64,000 nucleotides of DNA from Gordionus sp. m RMFG-2023. Its lineage: Eukaryota; Nematomorpha; Gordioida; Chordodea; Parachordodidae. How positions within the stretch are numbered: the stretch's first letter is position 1; the number at the start of each line of letters is the position of its first letter. This document shows positions 11,282-23,500 of this stretch, in pieces. The stretch spans positions 14,200,846-14,264,845 of the forward strand of contig NC_088779.1 in NCBI RefSeq assembly GCF_954871325.1, in the 5' to 3' direction. Position numbers and translations under genes: made by a program. A model generated the notes under the pieces. The model saw only the letters and a program-made list of their open reading frames with translations. It ran no database searches and was not told the origin of the DNA.

Positions 11282-11521
11282 TTGCCGAGCGACAGCTTCC
11301 TTGTCGAATATAAGGGGGCTCTTATCGTGGTTAGGTTTGATGCAGCGCGCGTGATAAGTAATCCGGCTGGCGAGTGTTTTGATAAGAGAATTGGTACTAG
11401 CTTTAAAAAGTGCGCTAGTGCTTGGAGCCCTGCGCTGTTGACTGCATGAGGGCTCACCATCTGGCCACATCTTGCGTACAAGAGCGTCGCCACTCTCTTG
11501 TCTCAAGAGTCGCTTGTGATC
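11282..11521 (-). CDS. Myo1D: Myo1D exon 11, last visible exon
   Basis: The exon is 240 bp, phase 0 to 0, and encodes [20 protein letters not shown], a loop-2 stretch, [20 protein letters not shown] and [20 protein letters not shown] before the donor CAA|GTTATA. RCIKPN is the class-wide motif preceding the converter. The expected next segment was not found. Confidence 0.9.
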
Positions 11522-14500
11522 CTGAAAATCAATTTAAAAACTAGTTATTTATAGTATTTATCAATGATAACTATCAATTAGGGCTATTCAAAAAAGAAAA
11601 TAGTACAATAAAAAAATTTTTAAATCTCTCAACATATTTCCCTATTATTTTATTTTATTTTTTAAACGAAAATTCGAATCAAATTGGAATATATGAAAAT
11701 ATAATTATTCGATTCTTTTAAACAAATCGTTATTGCCATTCGATTCGTTTTTGAATATTATAACTATGAACTATTCTTGAGTAATGTTGTTAAACGGCTC
11801 GTTTGAGCCGATTTAAAAACGGTTAACTGAATATTTTCGCCAAAAAAATGCAAGCTAAAGATTTTGGTAATAGATGGCACATGTTTGGACATCTATTAGC
11901 AAAATTTAGATCCTTGTGCAATAGTTTCCTATTTGGTATATATGATTTGTTAAAACGTAACAATTATTAATTATAATTTAAATATATATTTTATATATGT
12001 GTTATTAAAATTTAACAATTATTATTTATCATTTAATTATATATTTTGTATAGATGAGATATCAAATGCCATAATATTTTTTAGCTCACGCCAAAATTTA
12101 AATTTTAACAATTGAATTTCTAAATTAAACATCATCCACATCTTACATAATTATAATAAAAATGTATCTTGCGTAAAATTGTCACTATACATAAATACAT
12201 TTGTATAAAAATGTATCTAGATAATGCGTAAGAAGATATCTAGTTACAGATACATTATAGACAATATAACTGTACTTAGATCCATTTGAAAAAAATCTAT
12301 CAACAATTCTGATAATACTTATTAATTCCTTAAAGTAAAAATCTAAAAATTTTGAATATTTGCGAACTGGATAATTGTAGATAAATTATAGTAAATTAGA
12401 AAATTCCCTGAATTTATACTTGATATATAGAGTCGGTGTTTTTATGGATGAATCCGTTGGAATTATAGATGACCTCCCCAGCATAATGATTAATCTTGAA
12501 AAGGTTCGAATGTTGTAGGGCTTTATCAGAGCGGTCAGTCAGACGAGAGCTGAATCTGGGATTGTCTTTCAATTTTTCGCTTAACATTTGGAAAAGAATT
12601 TCATCATCTATTTTACCGCTCACGTTTAAGCAAGCGTCATCTACGATGGAAAAGATCCCTTTATGAGGTTCGTCCATCAGATCACAGATTATTTTGTTGT
12701 CAAAATAATCTACCTAAAAATAAACGCTTGCGGTAAAATTAATTATTAAAAATTTATTTACAATTTTTTATTTAATTTAAATCAATGTATTAATGCATTT
12801 TTAAAAAAAGATTTACAGTCACTACATTAAGTAAACACACCGGGTTGTTTAAAAAATGATAAAGAGAATGAAAATATCATATATCGATCTTCAATTGAAT
12901 AATGAATTGGTCCTATCGTCATTTCTGAACTTTTGAAGGAAGGATATGCCATTATAAACAAACTACAAACCTATAAGTCCCTAGATTTTCTTAAACAAGT
13001 AGAAAGGACGTTAAAAAATTAATTTACCTCACCGATTTAGGCATAATATAAAAATCGCACAATTTTTTGAAAAGTATTGATAAGAGATTAGTGTTGCTAA
13101 ACGCTTTTTTGAAACGGTCAACCCAATATTTTAACAAAATATATTACGCAAGCCTTGAGATTTCGTTAATAGATGTCCAAACCATTCTGCCATCCATGAG
13201 TAAAATCTCTAAGCTTGCCTTTTTGACTAAAATATTGGGTTGACCGTTTTTATAGAGCCGTTTAACCACACTAGGTAAAGTTTATTTTTCCCTCAGCATT
13301 GGATTAAATCTATTTTTAATATATATTTATATTTAAATATGGGACTTATAGTAATTCTACATGATCTTGTTTAGAGATAAATACTCATTCGGCTCGTTAA
13401 AATATTTATAAAGGTATAAGAAAGTTTGCACTTATTTTTGATTAGCCAATATAAACATTTAGTTCATTATTGAATAAGAGAATTTATAAAATAACAATGA
13501 GTTATTTTGATGATAAAGGTGTTTCAAAAAAATATTTTAACATTTTATAAAATAAAGTTCATAATGTTTTTAAAAAATGTTTTATGAATTAATTATACTC
13601 GGGAGTTGAACCAATTAACTTAAAAATAAGTAAAATGCCTTATTTTTCTATTAGCATTCAGAAATAGAGTAAAATAATTTACGTAATTCCATTCAATGGC
13701 TTCTCTCAAATATTCTTCTTGCTGTTCATTCAAAACTACATGGATAAAAAGTTGTTGAAGTTTTTCGTTGCAATAATTAATACACAGTTGTTCAAAACTA
13801 TGAAAAATAAGAATAGAAAGTGTGTAAAAATGCAAATATAATATGTCCCCAGCATATGATCATGATCAATTTAAAAAAATATTTATCAATTCAATAAGAT
13901 TTTAGCCGAAAATATATTGCCCAAGTCTCGATATTTCTTATATAGATGGCATTTTAAAACTATTTTGAACAAACCCCATATAATATATTACATTGTATTC
14001 ATATTAATTTTGTTCTATTTACCTGTTATTATTGAAAACTTCGAACCCGTAAATATCCAATACCCCAATAACATTATTTGTCGTATGAGGGACAATTTTC
14101 TTGTCAACTTGCACAAAAAAATTTATACGCTGTACAATCCAAGAAAACAATCTTTCGTACAAGGCCTTCATCCAAATTTTATTATTTTTTAAAAATAACT
14201 TTTTTTTAATTTAAATTTTATCATTGTGCTGATGTAGAGTTCAGTTCAATAAAATTTAAAAAAATAACAAATAAAAATTAGCAAGCTAAAGCAAAAAATT
14301 TGTATCATTAAAAAAATACACTCTGCCGATGGTTTAACTTTATGTAAAATTAATTGATTATATCAAAATATTAAAATTTGTTTTTATTTTTTATCATTAT
14401 TGAAATTAAAATATTATAAATTAAGGCAATCCTCAAAAAATACAAACTTTGCTGAAAGCATCCCTCGCATAAATGGCCTGCTGTATTGAGAGCGAAGTAA

Positions 14501-17500
14501 CCATAATATCATATTTCGGGGCTACTATTACTTTACATAGAAGAGCTTTCTCTAATGACTTCACTTTCAATTTAAGCAAATTACAGGCATTCTTTAGAGA
14601 TTCACCGGGATTTATAATCAATTTTCCTTCTTCCTCGTAAAACTCAATATTTCCCTTTATTTTAATATATTATCATTATTTTGAATTAAAAGAAATTAAT
14701 TTTTGTTAACTATATGCAATATGGCGGCTATAATAATAAAAATAGTCTCGGTCTCTTCTGGTGAAAATCCCATAGTCAAAAGCGAAAAACGTGTTGATTT
14801 ATAATTTTCTTTATCAATATGGAATAACAAATTCTGTTTCAATGTAATATAATAATATAATAATGTATGTTTTTTTTAAATATAAACCTTCTTGACGTTT
14901 GTAGATTTCAAGTAGAGATACTTTGCAACATCTCTCGTTAAAAATAAAGAATTAAGTAGCTTATCGTCGCCACCTATTAATAACTATAAAATAAATATTT
15001 ACAACTAATGCTCTTGTGGTGAATATTAGATTTTTGGTAAGTAGGAGTATTTTTTTCATTATGAAAATGATGGCTATATTAATAGGACTTATATTTACAA
15101 AAAATATAAATCAAATATATTTTCATTATTCGTATTTGCGAATCGAATAATATTTTATTCATGTTCTGACTGACGAATCATAAAAACATAATTAGATTCG
15201 AATTAAATTCTTAAGATATTTTAAAAAGTAAAAAATGGATTATTAAAATTTAAGAAAATGGTTAATTTATAATATATCAGGGCTGTAAACCCAAACCCAA
15301 AACTAGAACGCTTCGAACTCTGATATTTTATTGAACCAGAACCCTTTTTTAAATGTAAGGTTCAGGACAGAATTAAAATTTTTTAATTTATTTTATTTTT
15401 TTTATTAAATTTCTTTATTTCATTTTATTTTTTAAATATAAAAAATTTAAAAAACATAACATGTAAAATATGTATAAAAAACATATTTAAATATTTAAAA
15501 CTTATTGTTTTTTTTATTTTCAATATTTAAAACATTTTTTGTGAATTTTTCGTGGAATCATTTTTTATATTAGTGTATCAATTTAATGTAAATTAAAATT
15601 TTTCTGAACACAGAACCCTGAACACGATGAACCTAAACCCGAACCCTTTTTTAAAAGGATGGGTCACAGCCCTGTAGAAAATTATTCGATAAATATATAT
15701 TTTCCATATATCGAATCGAATAATTTTTTATTTTTATTGGTAAAATATGAATCAAATCGAATTAAATATCGAATAAATTCGTTTTCGGTATAATCAAACT
15801 GTACTCGCCTCTAAATACTAAACCTGATCCACATCAGACCTTTAATAGGCATATTAAAAATACGAATCGAAAAGGGAATTATTCGTATTGGATTCATATA
15901 AATCGAATAATAAAATTTACAATTCTTAGTAAATTATTAAATTGACTTTCGAATAAGCCTAACCTTTACCATATATATCGTAGTTTATCATAAGGCTGAC
16001 TATAGCCAACATTAAGCCTAAGCAAATAATTCTTTCTGTTTATATAATTTTATATTATTATAATGGAGGGTTTATCTACCTCGGGTTTATTAAAAAATCA
16101 TATGACATTATACAGGTCAACCTGGTAAAATATATGAAAATTTCTTTCGCTTTGCTGTTGAAATACGACCCTGGTCTTTTCAATAAGGTAGGTATCAATA
16201 TGGCCACCAATTGGTTCACCTTTAAAATCAAATATAACATCCATATTTTTCCCAAAACGACTCGAGTTATCGTTACGAAATGTTTTGGCATTACCAAAGG
16301 CTTCCAACAAAGGGTTAGATTCAATCAAAACGTTTTTAACCCTGTATATAATAATATTCAACTGTAATGCTTCGTAAACAAAAGATGCATGCAATCGTGA
16401 AAATTTTTCATTTAAATTATCAAAATTAATTAGTTACAAATTATGATATTAAATTTTAATTGATATAAAATCAGTTATAATTAGGATAATTTAATAAAAA
16501 TGTAAAAGGTAATTTATAGACTTCATTATTTAAAATTAATATGTGTAAAATGATCATGAGCTTAGGGCTAAATGAGATTTATTATATGTAAGGAAAAATT
16601 GGTGGATTCGAGGTATCGAAGTCAATTTTAAAATAATAATTCAGCAAAAATTTATTTTGTCAAGATTATAATTAATTAGTTTAACTTCTATATAATATAA
16701 CTCGTAAATTTGATGAAATTAAAAAATTAATTAATATATCTCATCAACCTTTCAATTTGGGCTTGTGATTGATAACTAGTTATGGCGGCTATGTATCTCA
16801 TAATTATCTTGGAGGCCTCTGTTTTCCCAGCCCCACTTTCACCTGTTAATTATCATGCAAAACACAGTGAAAGTTTTTAGAATTTATTATTTTAAGAATA
16901 GCAAATACCTGAAATTACAATGCAAACATCTTTGGCAAATCGTTTCATTTTAGTGTAAGCATTATCTGCCAAAGCAAAGATGTGGGGCGGCCTTTCATAA
17001 GTTTCTCTGCTCTTATAAGAATCGATCTCTGATCTACCATATATATTAAGATTTCTATAAGGGTTCAACGATATAAGCACTTCCCCAATATAAGTATAAA
17101 TTTTGCCTTTTTCATACCTTTTGTGCAAAATTATATAGAAAATTACAAATTTCAACAAATATCTAAATCAATAATTACAACTGTTTGAAATGGTTGATAT
17201 ACAAAACAACTTAAAGATGGCTGAAATAAATTGAATTTTTATGATTTAAAAATTCGGATATAATAAATAAACCAGGGATGTGAACCCGAACTCTCGTATT
17301 TTCCTTTTTAAAAGTGGAGGGTCCAAGGGTTCTAGGTGTCATAAAAAAATTTTAAAAATATAAATATTTTTTTAAATTTTATTAACTTTTTTTTCGTGGA
17401 ATCATTTATTTTATCTTCGCGTTTTTCTTTCAATTTTCTTCCTGGACTTCCATTTTATTTAGAGATTGATATCATAAATTATTTTCTAGTGTAGGTATTA

Positions 17501-20500
17501 ATATTTTATTATGTAAATTTATTAATAGATTTCCCCACAAATATATATTGCATCAGATGTGCAGCCCATGCTCTACAATTAGCTATTAATGACTGCCTGA
17601 AAAATGATCACTTTAAAACTATCATTATTTAAGAAATCCTACAATTGTAAGAATATTAAAAGAAATAAAAAGGTCAATGGCAATATTAGATTGCACAACA
17701 CGTTGATCCGCAATTTGTATGATGCTAGAACGTTTATTAAGTGATAAAAATTTCTGTAATGATTTTATTATAGGAGCATGTGAAGTTATTTTGTCGGAAG
17801 ATGATTGGTGCCAAATAAAAGACCATGCTAGTGTATAGTTCTTTAAAAATAAAAAAAATTAAGATTACGATCAGAACAATTATGTTTATCTGATTTTTAT
17901 GGCATATGAATTAGATGCCGATTAGATTTAGAAGATTTACTAGTCCTTTTTCATACGAAATATTAGAAAACATAAAAACTCGAGGGCAACAATATTTGCA
18001 AAATAGTGTTGTATATGCTACTATATATTTAGACCATCGATATCAAGTTTTCTTGAATATTGAGCAAAAACAAATGGCTAAAGCCCATCTTAAGGATCTG
18101 TGGAATACAAACTCCATTATTTACGATATATTGGGGATATGACAATATTATCTACTGGTTGTAGTGATAATAATTATAATGATAGCAACATTGATGATCT
18201 TGAAATTTTACTTTTAGATAGAGAAAAATAAATCAAATTATCATCAGATAGAAAGGAGGATCAAAAAATGCTTATTGCATCTTTAATAGAAAATTTCTCA
18301 GAAGTTAAGAGAATAAATAAGAATATAAATATTTTAAAAGAAAATTCTTCAATATATCCAGAATTATATAAATTGTCATGGCTGTACCGGCGACACAAGT
18401 ACAATAATATAACTATCCATTTTAGGTAAGCGTAGAACGTGGATTTTCATCTTTTAAATATATATTGTCTAATTTACGTGGAAATCTCAAGGATGATATT
18501 TTAGAAGATATTATGATTGTGCGATTGAATAAAACATTAATATAAATTATTTCATTTTAAAATTTTTTATTTGTAAATTATGAATGTGTATATTGAAGTA
18601 TAATAAAAAATGAATGAAAAGTCTTATTTTGATTCATTTTTTTATGTCCCCTGAACCCGGACCGAACCCTGACTCCGGACCCTTTTTTTGTCGAAGGGTT
18701 CACAACCCTAAAATAAACCAGTTTATTAAAATAATTTCGCATGTTAAATTTAATATATTTCACCTAATAATTTTAACGTTTTATAATGTAAGGTGACATA
18801 TTTTTTTATAAAATCCTAGTTTTTGTTTTAGTATAATTTGCTCTGGTTATTATAATAAAAATTTTTAAAAAAAACCTATATATATATATATTCTTATTTC
18901 ATTTTCATCATATAAACTCAATTAAAAATGTTTCAGAAATTAAATTATGGCTTAATTTGATAATAAAAACTAATATTTTATAAACCTAATAAATTACTAG
19001 AAAAAACGTTATCTATATAAAATATTGATAGTAATTTTAAAACTAAAATAAAAAAAGGTACATAATAAAAGTGAATAAGTACAACTTCATATTTAATAGT
19101 CAATTTAAGGGTGGATATACTCATAAAATCTCGTTTAATTATATAAAGCATAAACCATTTACAATATTTTGGATGAAGAGGTGTTAATGAACAAAAAAAA
19201 TCCTATATATATATGAATAAAAAAAAGTTGGGGTATATATGCAGGTTTCAAACCTTTTTAGCTATATCTATATCTCTCTTTTTATTAGTCAAATTAAAAA
19301 CATATAATAAATAAAATAATTATTTTGGTTAGTAAATTTTTTTTTATATAGCTTCATGCATGTTATTTAGGTTTATACAACATTATATATTTCTTATATG
19401 TTATAATATAGGAAACAAATAAATTATATTTTTAACTTAAAAAAATATTATAACGAAATGAAGTAGTTTTGGATAAATTTTAATAAAAATATAAAGTACT
19501 CACGGTTCAGTGTCAACTATCCTGAGGGGAATTTGGAGGCCCTCTCAAATAAATTTATCACCCCCCCCCCCCATTTCGCAATTTTTAAATATGCAATTAA
19601 TACAATTAAAAGTAATTCGGCATTACAATAAAACAATCCATCTAAATTTTTAAAAATATAAATTTCTCTAAACACATTTTTTTTTAAAGGAATCCGTTAA
19701 ATTTCGTTCTAGTTGTATACTTTTGAATAACCGTCGTTATTTCATGATCAAGATGAAGCTTTCTTAATAGAATAGTGGTCAAGACAATGAAATGCTACGA
19801 TTATTCTACTATCTAACAAATATTTTTTTGTGAATTTTGATAAATGATTGGTTCCAATCCTCCTTATCTCTGCGGAAAATTACACCTCGTATAATTCCGC
19901 AGGTTCAGAAAAATAATTGAAATAACTTAATGCACGTTGTAGGGTTAGCATTAAATTAATTAGAATCGCGATTAAAATCAATGACCTTTTAAATATAAAA
20001 ATAACGATTTAAATCCAGCTTATAACTATAATAATATTAGTTATTTTTTTAAAAGAAGTTTTATTATATATTATTTTACTATATTTTGCATATAAGATAA
20101 TTAAATTCTAAATTTATAATCTTGAAAAATATAATAACTCCTTAAAAAATCATTTAAATTAATATTGGTCAAATTAAGGAGATAAAAAAAATTTTTGAAG
20201 TGATAGAACGGTAAATATTATTTTATTTTAATCATATTTATTTACAGATTCTATGAACATTATATCTCAATATTGATAGCAATTATAACTTACACTAAAG
20301 AAATTAAGCTTAAAATCAGCCATCACCCACCTTTAAAGTAATTAAATTATACTGTAGTTCTCGGGTATAGGCTTTTTCTTTGTCCCACTCCTTTTAAATT
20401 AAAGCCTATAGAGGTTTAAGCAACATTTTTCGTAATGTTGTGCCTACAAGTACGTGCGGCTTGCCCATAAACGTGTGGAGGGCTCCTCATATTTTTACTT

Positions 20501-23500
20501 TTATACCCAAATTAAATTGTTCCAATTAGATGGAAATGAGGAAAACCTAGCGTAGCTCTGTTGTGTATTCAACGTTAGAGGGCGATGCGCTATATATTAC
20601 GTATCACGTAAATATTGATATTCAATATTTTTATGCAAAAAAATTAATGCATGCAGTTTTATATATTGATTCTAGATTTATAATATAAAAATTAGTATAT
20701 ATGAGCAAATATTAATATTGATAATATATGATAAAATACTTTTTAAAATTTGATATATAACATTAGTTTATTCATAAATCTCACAGAAAAATAGTTATGT
20801 ATATAAGATTAAGGTATATTCAATTAATAACTTTTCCTCGGCGGTTATTTGTTTCCAGGGCATATTATATAAAAAAATTATATTATAATATATGTAATTT
20901 GATTTAAATCAAAGAAAATGATGATTTAATCAAAAAAATCATAATTTTTGCGAATCCTAAAGGCAAGTTCAAGTATTAATTTTTTTATCTAGTTAGTCAG
21001 TCTATCAGGCACATAAAAAATGTTTTATTAAATAATTAAAATTTTGAAATTAATTATTTACCCCGATGATACTAACAGGCATGTTAAACATACTATTTAT
21101 CATTTTGGATATATAAATAATATCGGAACAAGATATAAACCTGAGAAAATTGACCAAAATTTTAAGGTGTATTAAATAGTTTGGCACTAATTTTTATTAT
21201 TCAGCAATAATATTGATTATTAAGAAACATTTAATAAGTTGGATGAAATTGATTTACTAACCAATTTTCAATTATGAAATGTAAATAATTAAAGAATTAC
21301 ATCGGGCTTTAGCAATGTTCTACTCTATCTAAAATATGGATGACAGAAAATTTTGCTCTTTTCTTGTGAAAAAGTAGCATGTAGACCAAAAAATAATTTA
21401 ATTCGAATCCCTATATTTTTTTAAAAACTTTTCTTGTTTTATTATTTATATTTTAATTCCTAATTGTGATATTAGATCAGGGAAAAGGAAATGGGAAATA
21501 AATAAATTTATTATAAGCTATGGTGGTCTTGTCAATATTTTATTTGTTATGAAGGGCTGGATTGGGCCAGATGAATCGTCCCAGCATAACCTTAGTGTGA
21601 ACTCTAAAAAAAAATTAAATCATTTTTAAATTAATCCTTATTTGAGAGCATGTTTTAAAAAAAATATATAATTTACTGTTAAATATTAGAATAATCATGT
21701 CAGCTTCAATGGCTTTAAATTTAGTAAAAGAAAAATTGGGTCATTTTTGTTTATATAATCATAACTCATCTCTGTAGAATTAAATCTTAATTTTGATTTT
21801 AGATTTATTTATATTTTAAAAGTACCGATTTCATTTTATACTCATTTTTAGTATTTGCCCTAGTTGGGGGTTAATTAGATTTTTATAATATATTTTATAC
21901 TATTACTAAAATATATTTAAATGAATATTAGCTTAACGATATCCAAGATAAACTAGATTAATTTTGTTTTTGAGCACCCATATCTCGCCTCTTGGCTGCA
22001 ATTGAAATCTAAAATTTTATATTTTTAATTACTAAATCCACAAATTAGAAATTTGTCATGAAATTCACCATAATTAAATTCCAAACCTAACCAAACCTAA
22101 AATTATAAAAACTGAACCAAACCACAAAGCTAATTCTAAAACCAAACCGTCATGTGTCCAAACAAGAAAAACGAAACGTTGACCCAAAGGAATTACCTTT
22201 TTATGATAACGTTTAATAATAGTACAGCAAGGTATCACTATTTAGAGAATTAATAAGGATATTATTTATTTATATTTTTGAATAAATTTTCTTTTATTTA
22301 ATAACTTTTAAATAAAATTAAATAATTTCATTTATTTATGCTTTCTATATACAAAAACAGTTGGCTACATTAAAAGTTTAAAAAATAATTTGATTTTAAA
22401 TTCCCTTTATTTTATTAGATAAAAGTAATTTGTAATTATATACATAAATTTTGTTTTATTGTAAAAATTTTATAATAAAGGTATTGAGTGATGACCTTGA
22501 ATAGGCATCTAAAAAATAAATGAAAATATCTGTTCAACAAATTATGTTTAATTAAAATAATTTATTAGATAGGTTAAAAAGAATTTATTCATGATATTCA
22601 TTATTGGTATTTTTTGCATTTAAATTTAGTTCTCTAAAAAATTTATTATTCTATTACAGAATTATTTTGTTTTGTATAGGCCCGCGAATGGTAGAGTGGG
22701 TACGGTAACTGCCTCGGGCCGTCAAAATGTGACTGCCATCTAATTGATCTTTTAATATTGCAATCTAAAAAAATTATGCAATATTACTTTATTCAGTAAT
22801 TTATCACAAATTATTTATATACTATAATATAATATATTGCAAATATATTGTTGCATTGTAAATGCATTCAAATTTAACAGGTTCATGATTTTTTTTAAAC
22901 ATGATGAATTGGACATTTCTTTTACTTATATTTTAGACAAATACGTTGATTCAATTTAAAAAAGTTCATTAAAAATAATTTTTCAGCTTTTTCTATAAAT
23001 ATTTTCCAAAACTAATGTTTACTTTTACTCTAATTCCAGTTAAATTCGAAGGGCCTTGGATGGTTCCCACAAAACAAAAAAATATAAATTTATATAAAAT
23101 TTAAATAAATCAGTATAAAACTAGAATTGAAGAAATTACAAAACATAACATATCTCGTTTGTTTTGATGATGAATTAGTGGACAATTTAGACAAGGTTTA
23201 ATTATCAAAAAAATTTAAATGGGAAAAATTGAATATTTTAAAAGGATTTCCTGAATCCTTATTCATTAAGTATAACATGACAATCCAATCTTCAGCTCCT
23301 GTCAAACACATTTTTAGCTAACAAATTCAGTTTTTGAAACAATTTTCCTCAAGGGAAATTTCTGAAAAACAATTATTGTGCATTGATGAATTTTTTTTTA
23401 AAATAACTTCATATTTTAACTCATATTTAATCATTACTATACTATATAGATATGCTGTATTCTATATCAAATATGAAAATGAGAATATTGATTTTAATAG

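Noticed and set aside
22679-22745. Possible tRNA-like or GC-rich functional site (GCCCGCGAATGGTAGAGTGG)
   Set aside because: There is no T-arm/B-box and no pairing acceptor. The wording resembles a worn hAT end, and no partner end was found.
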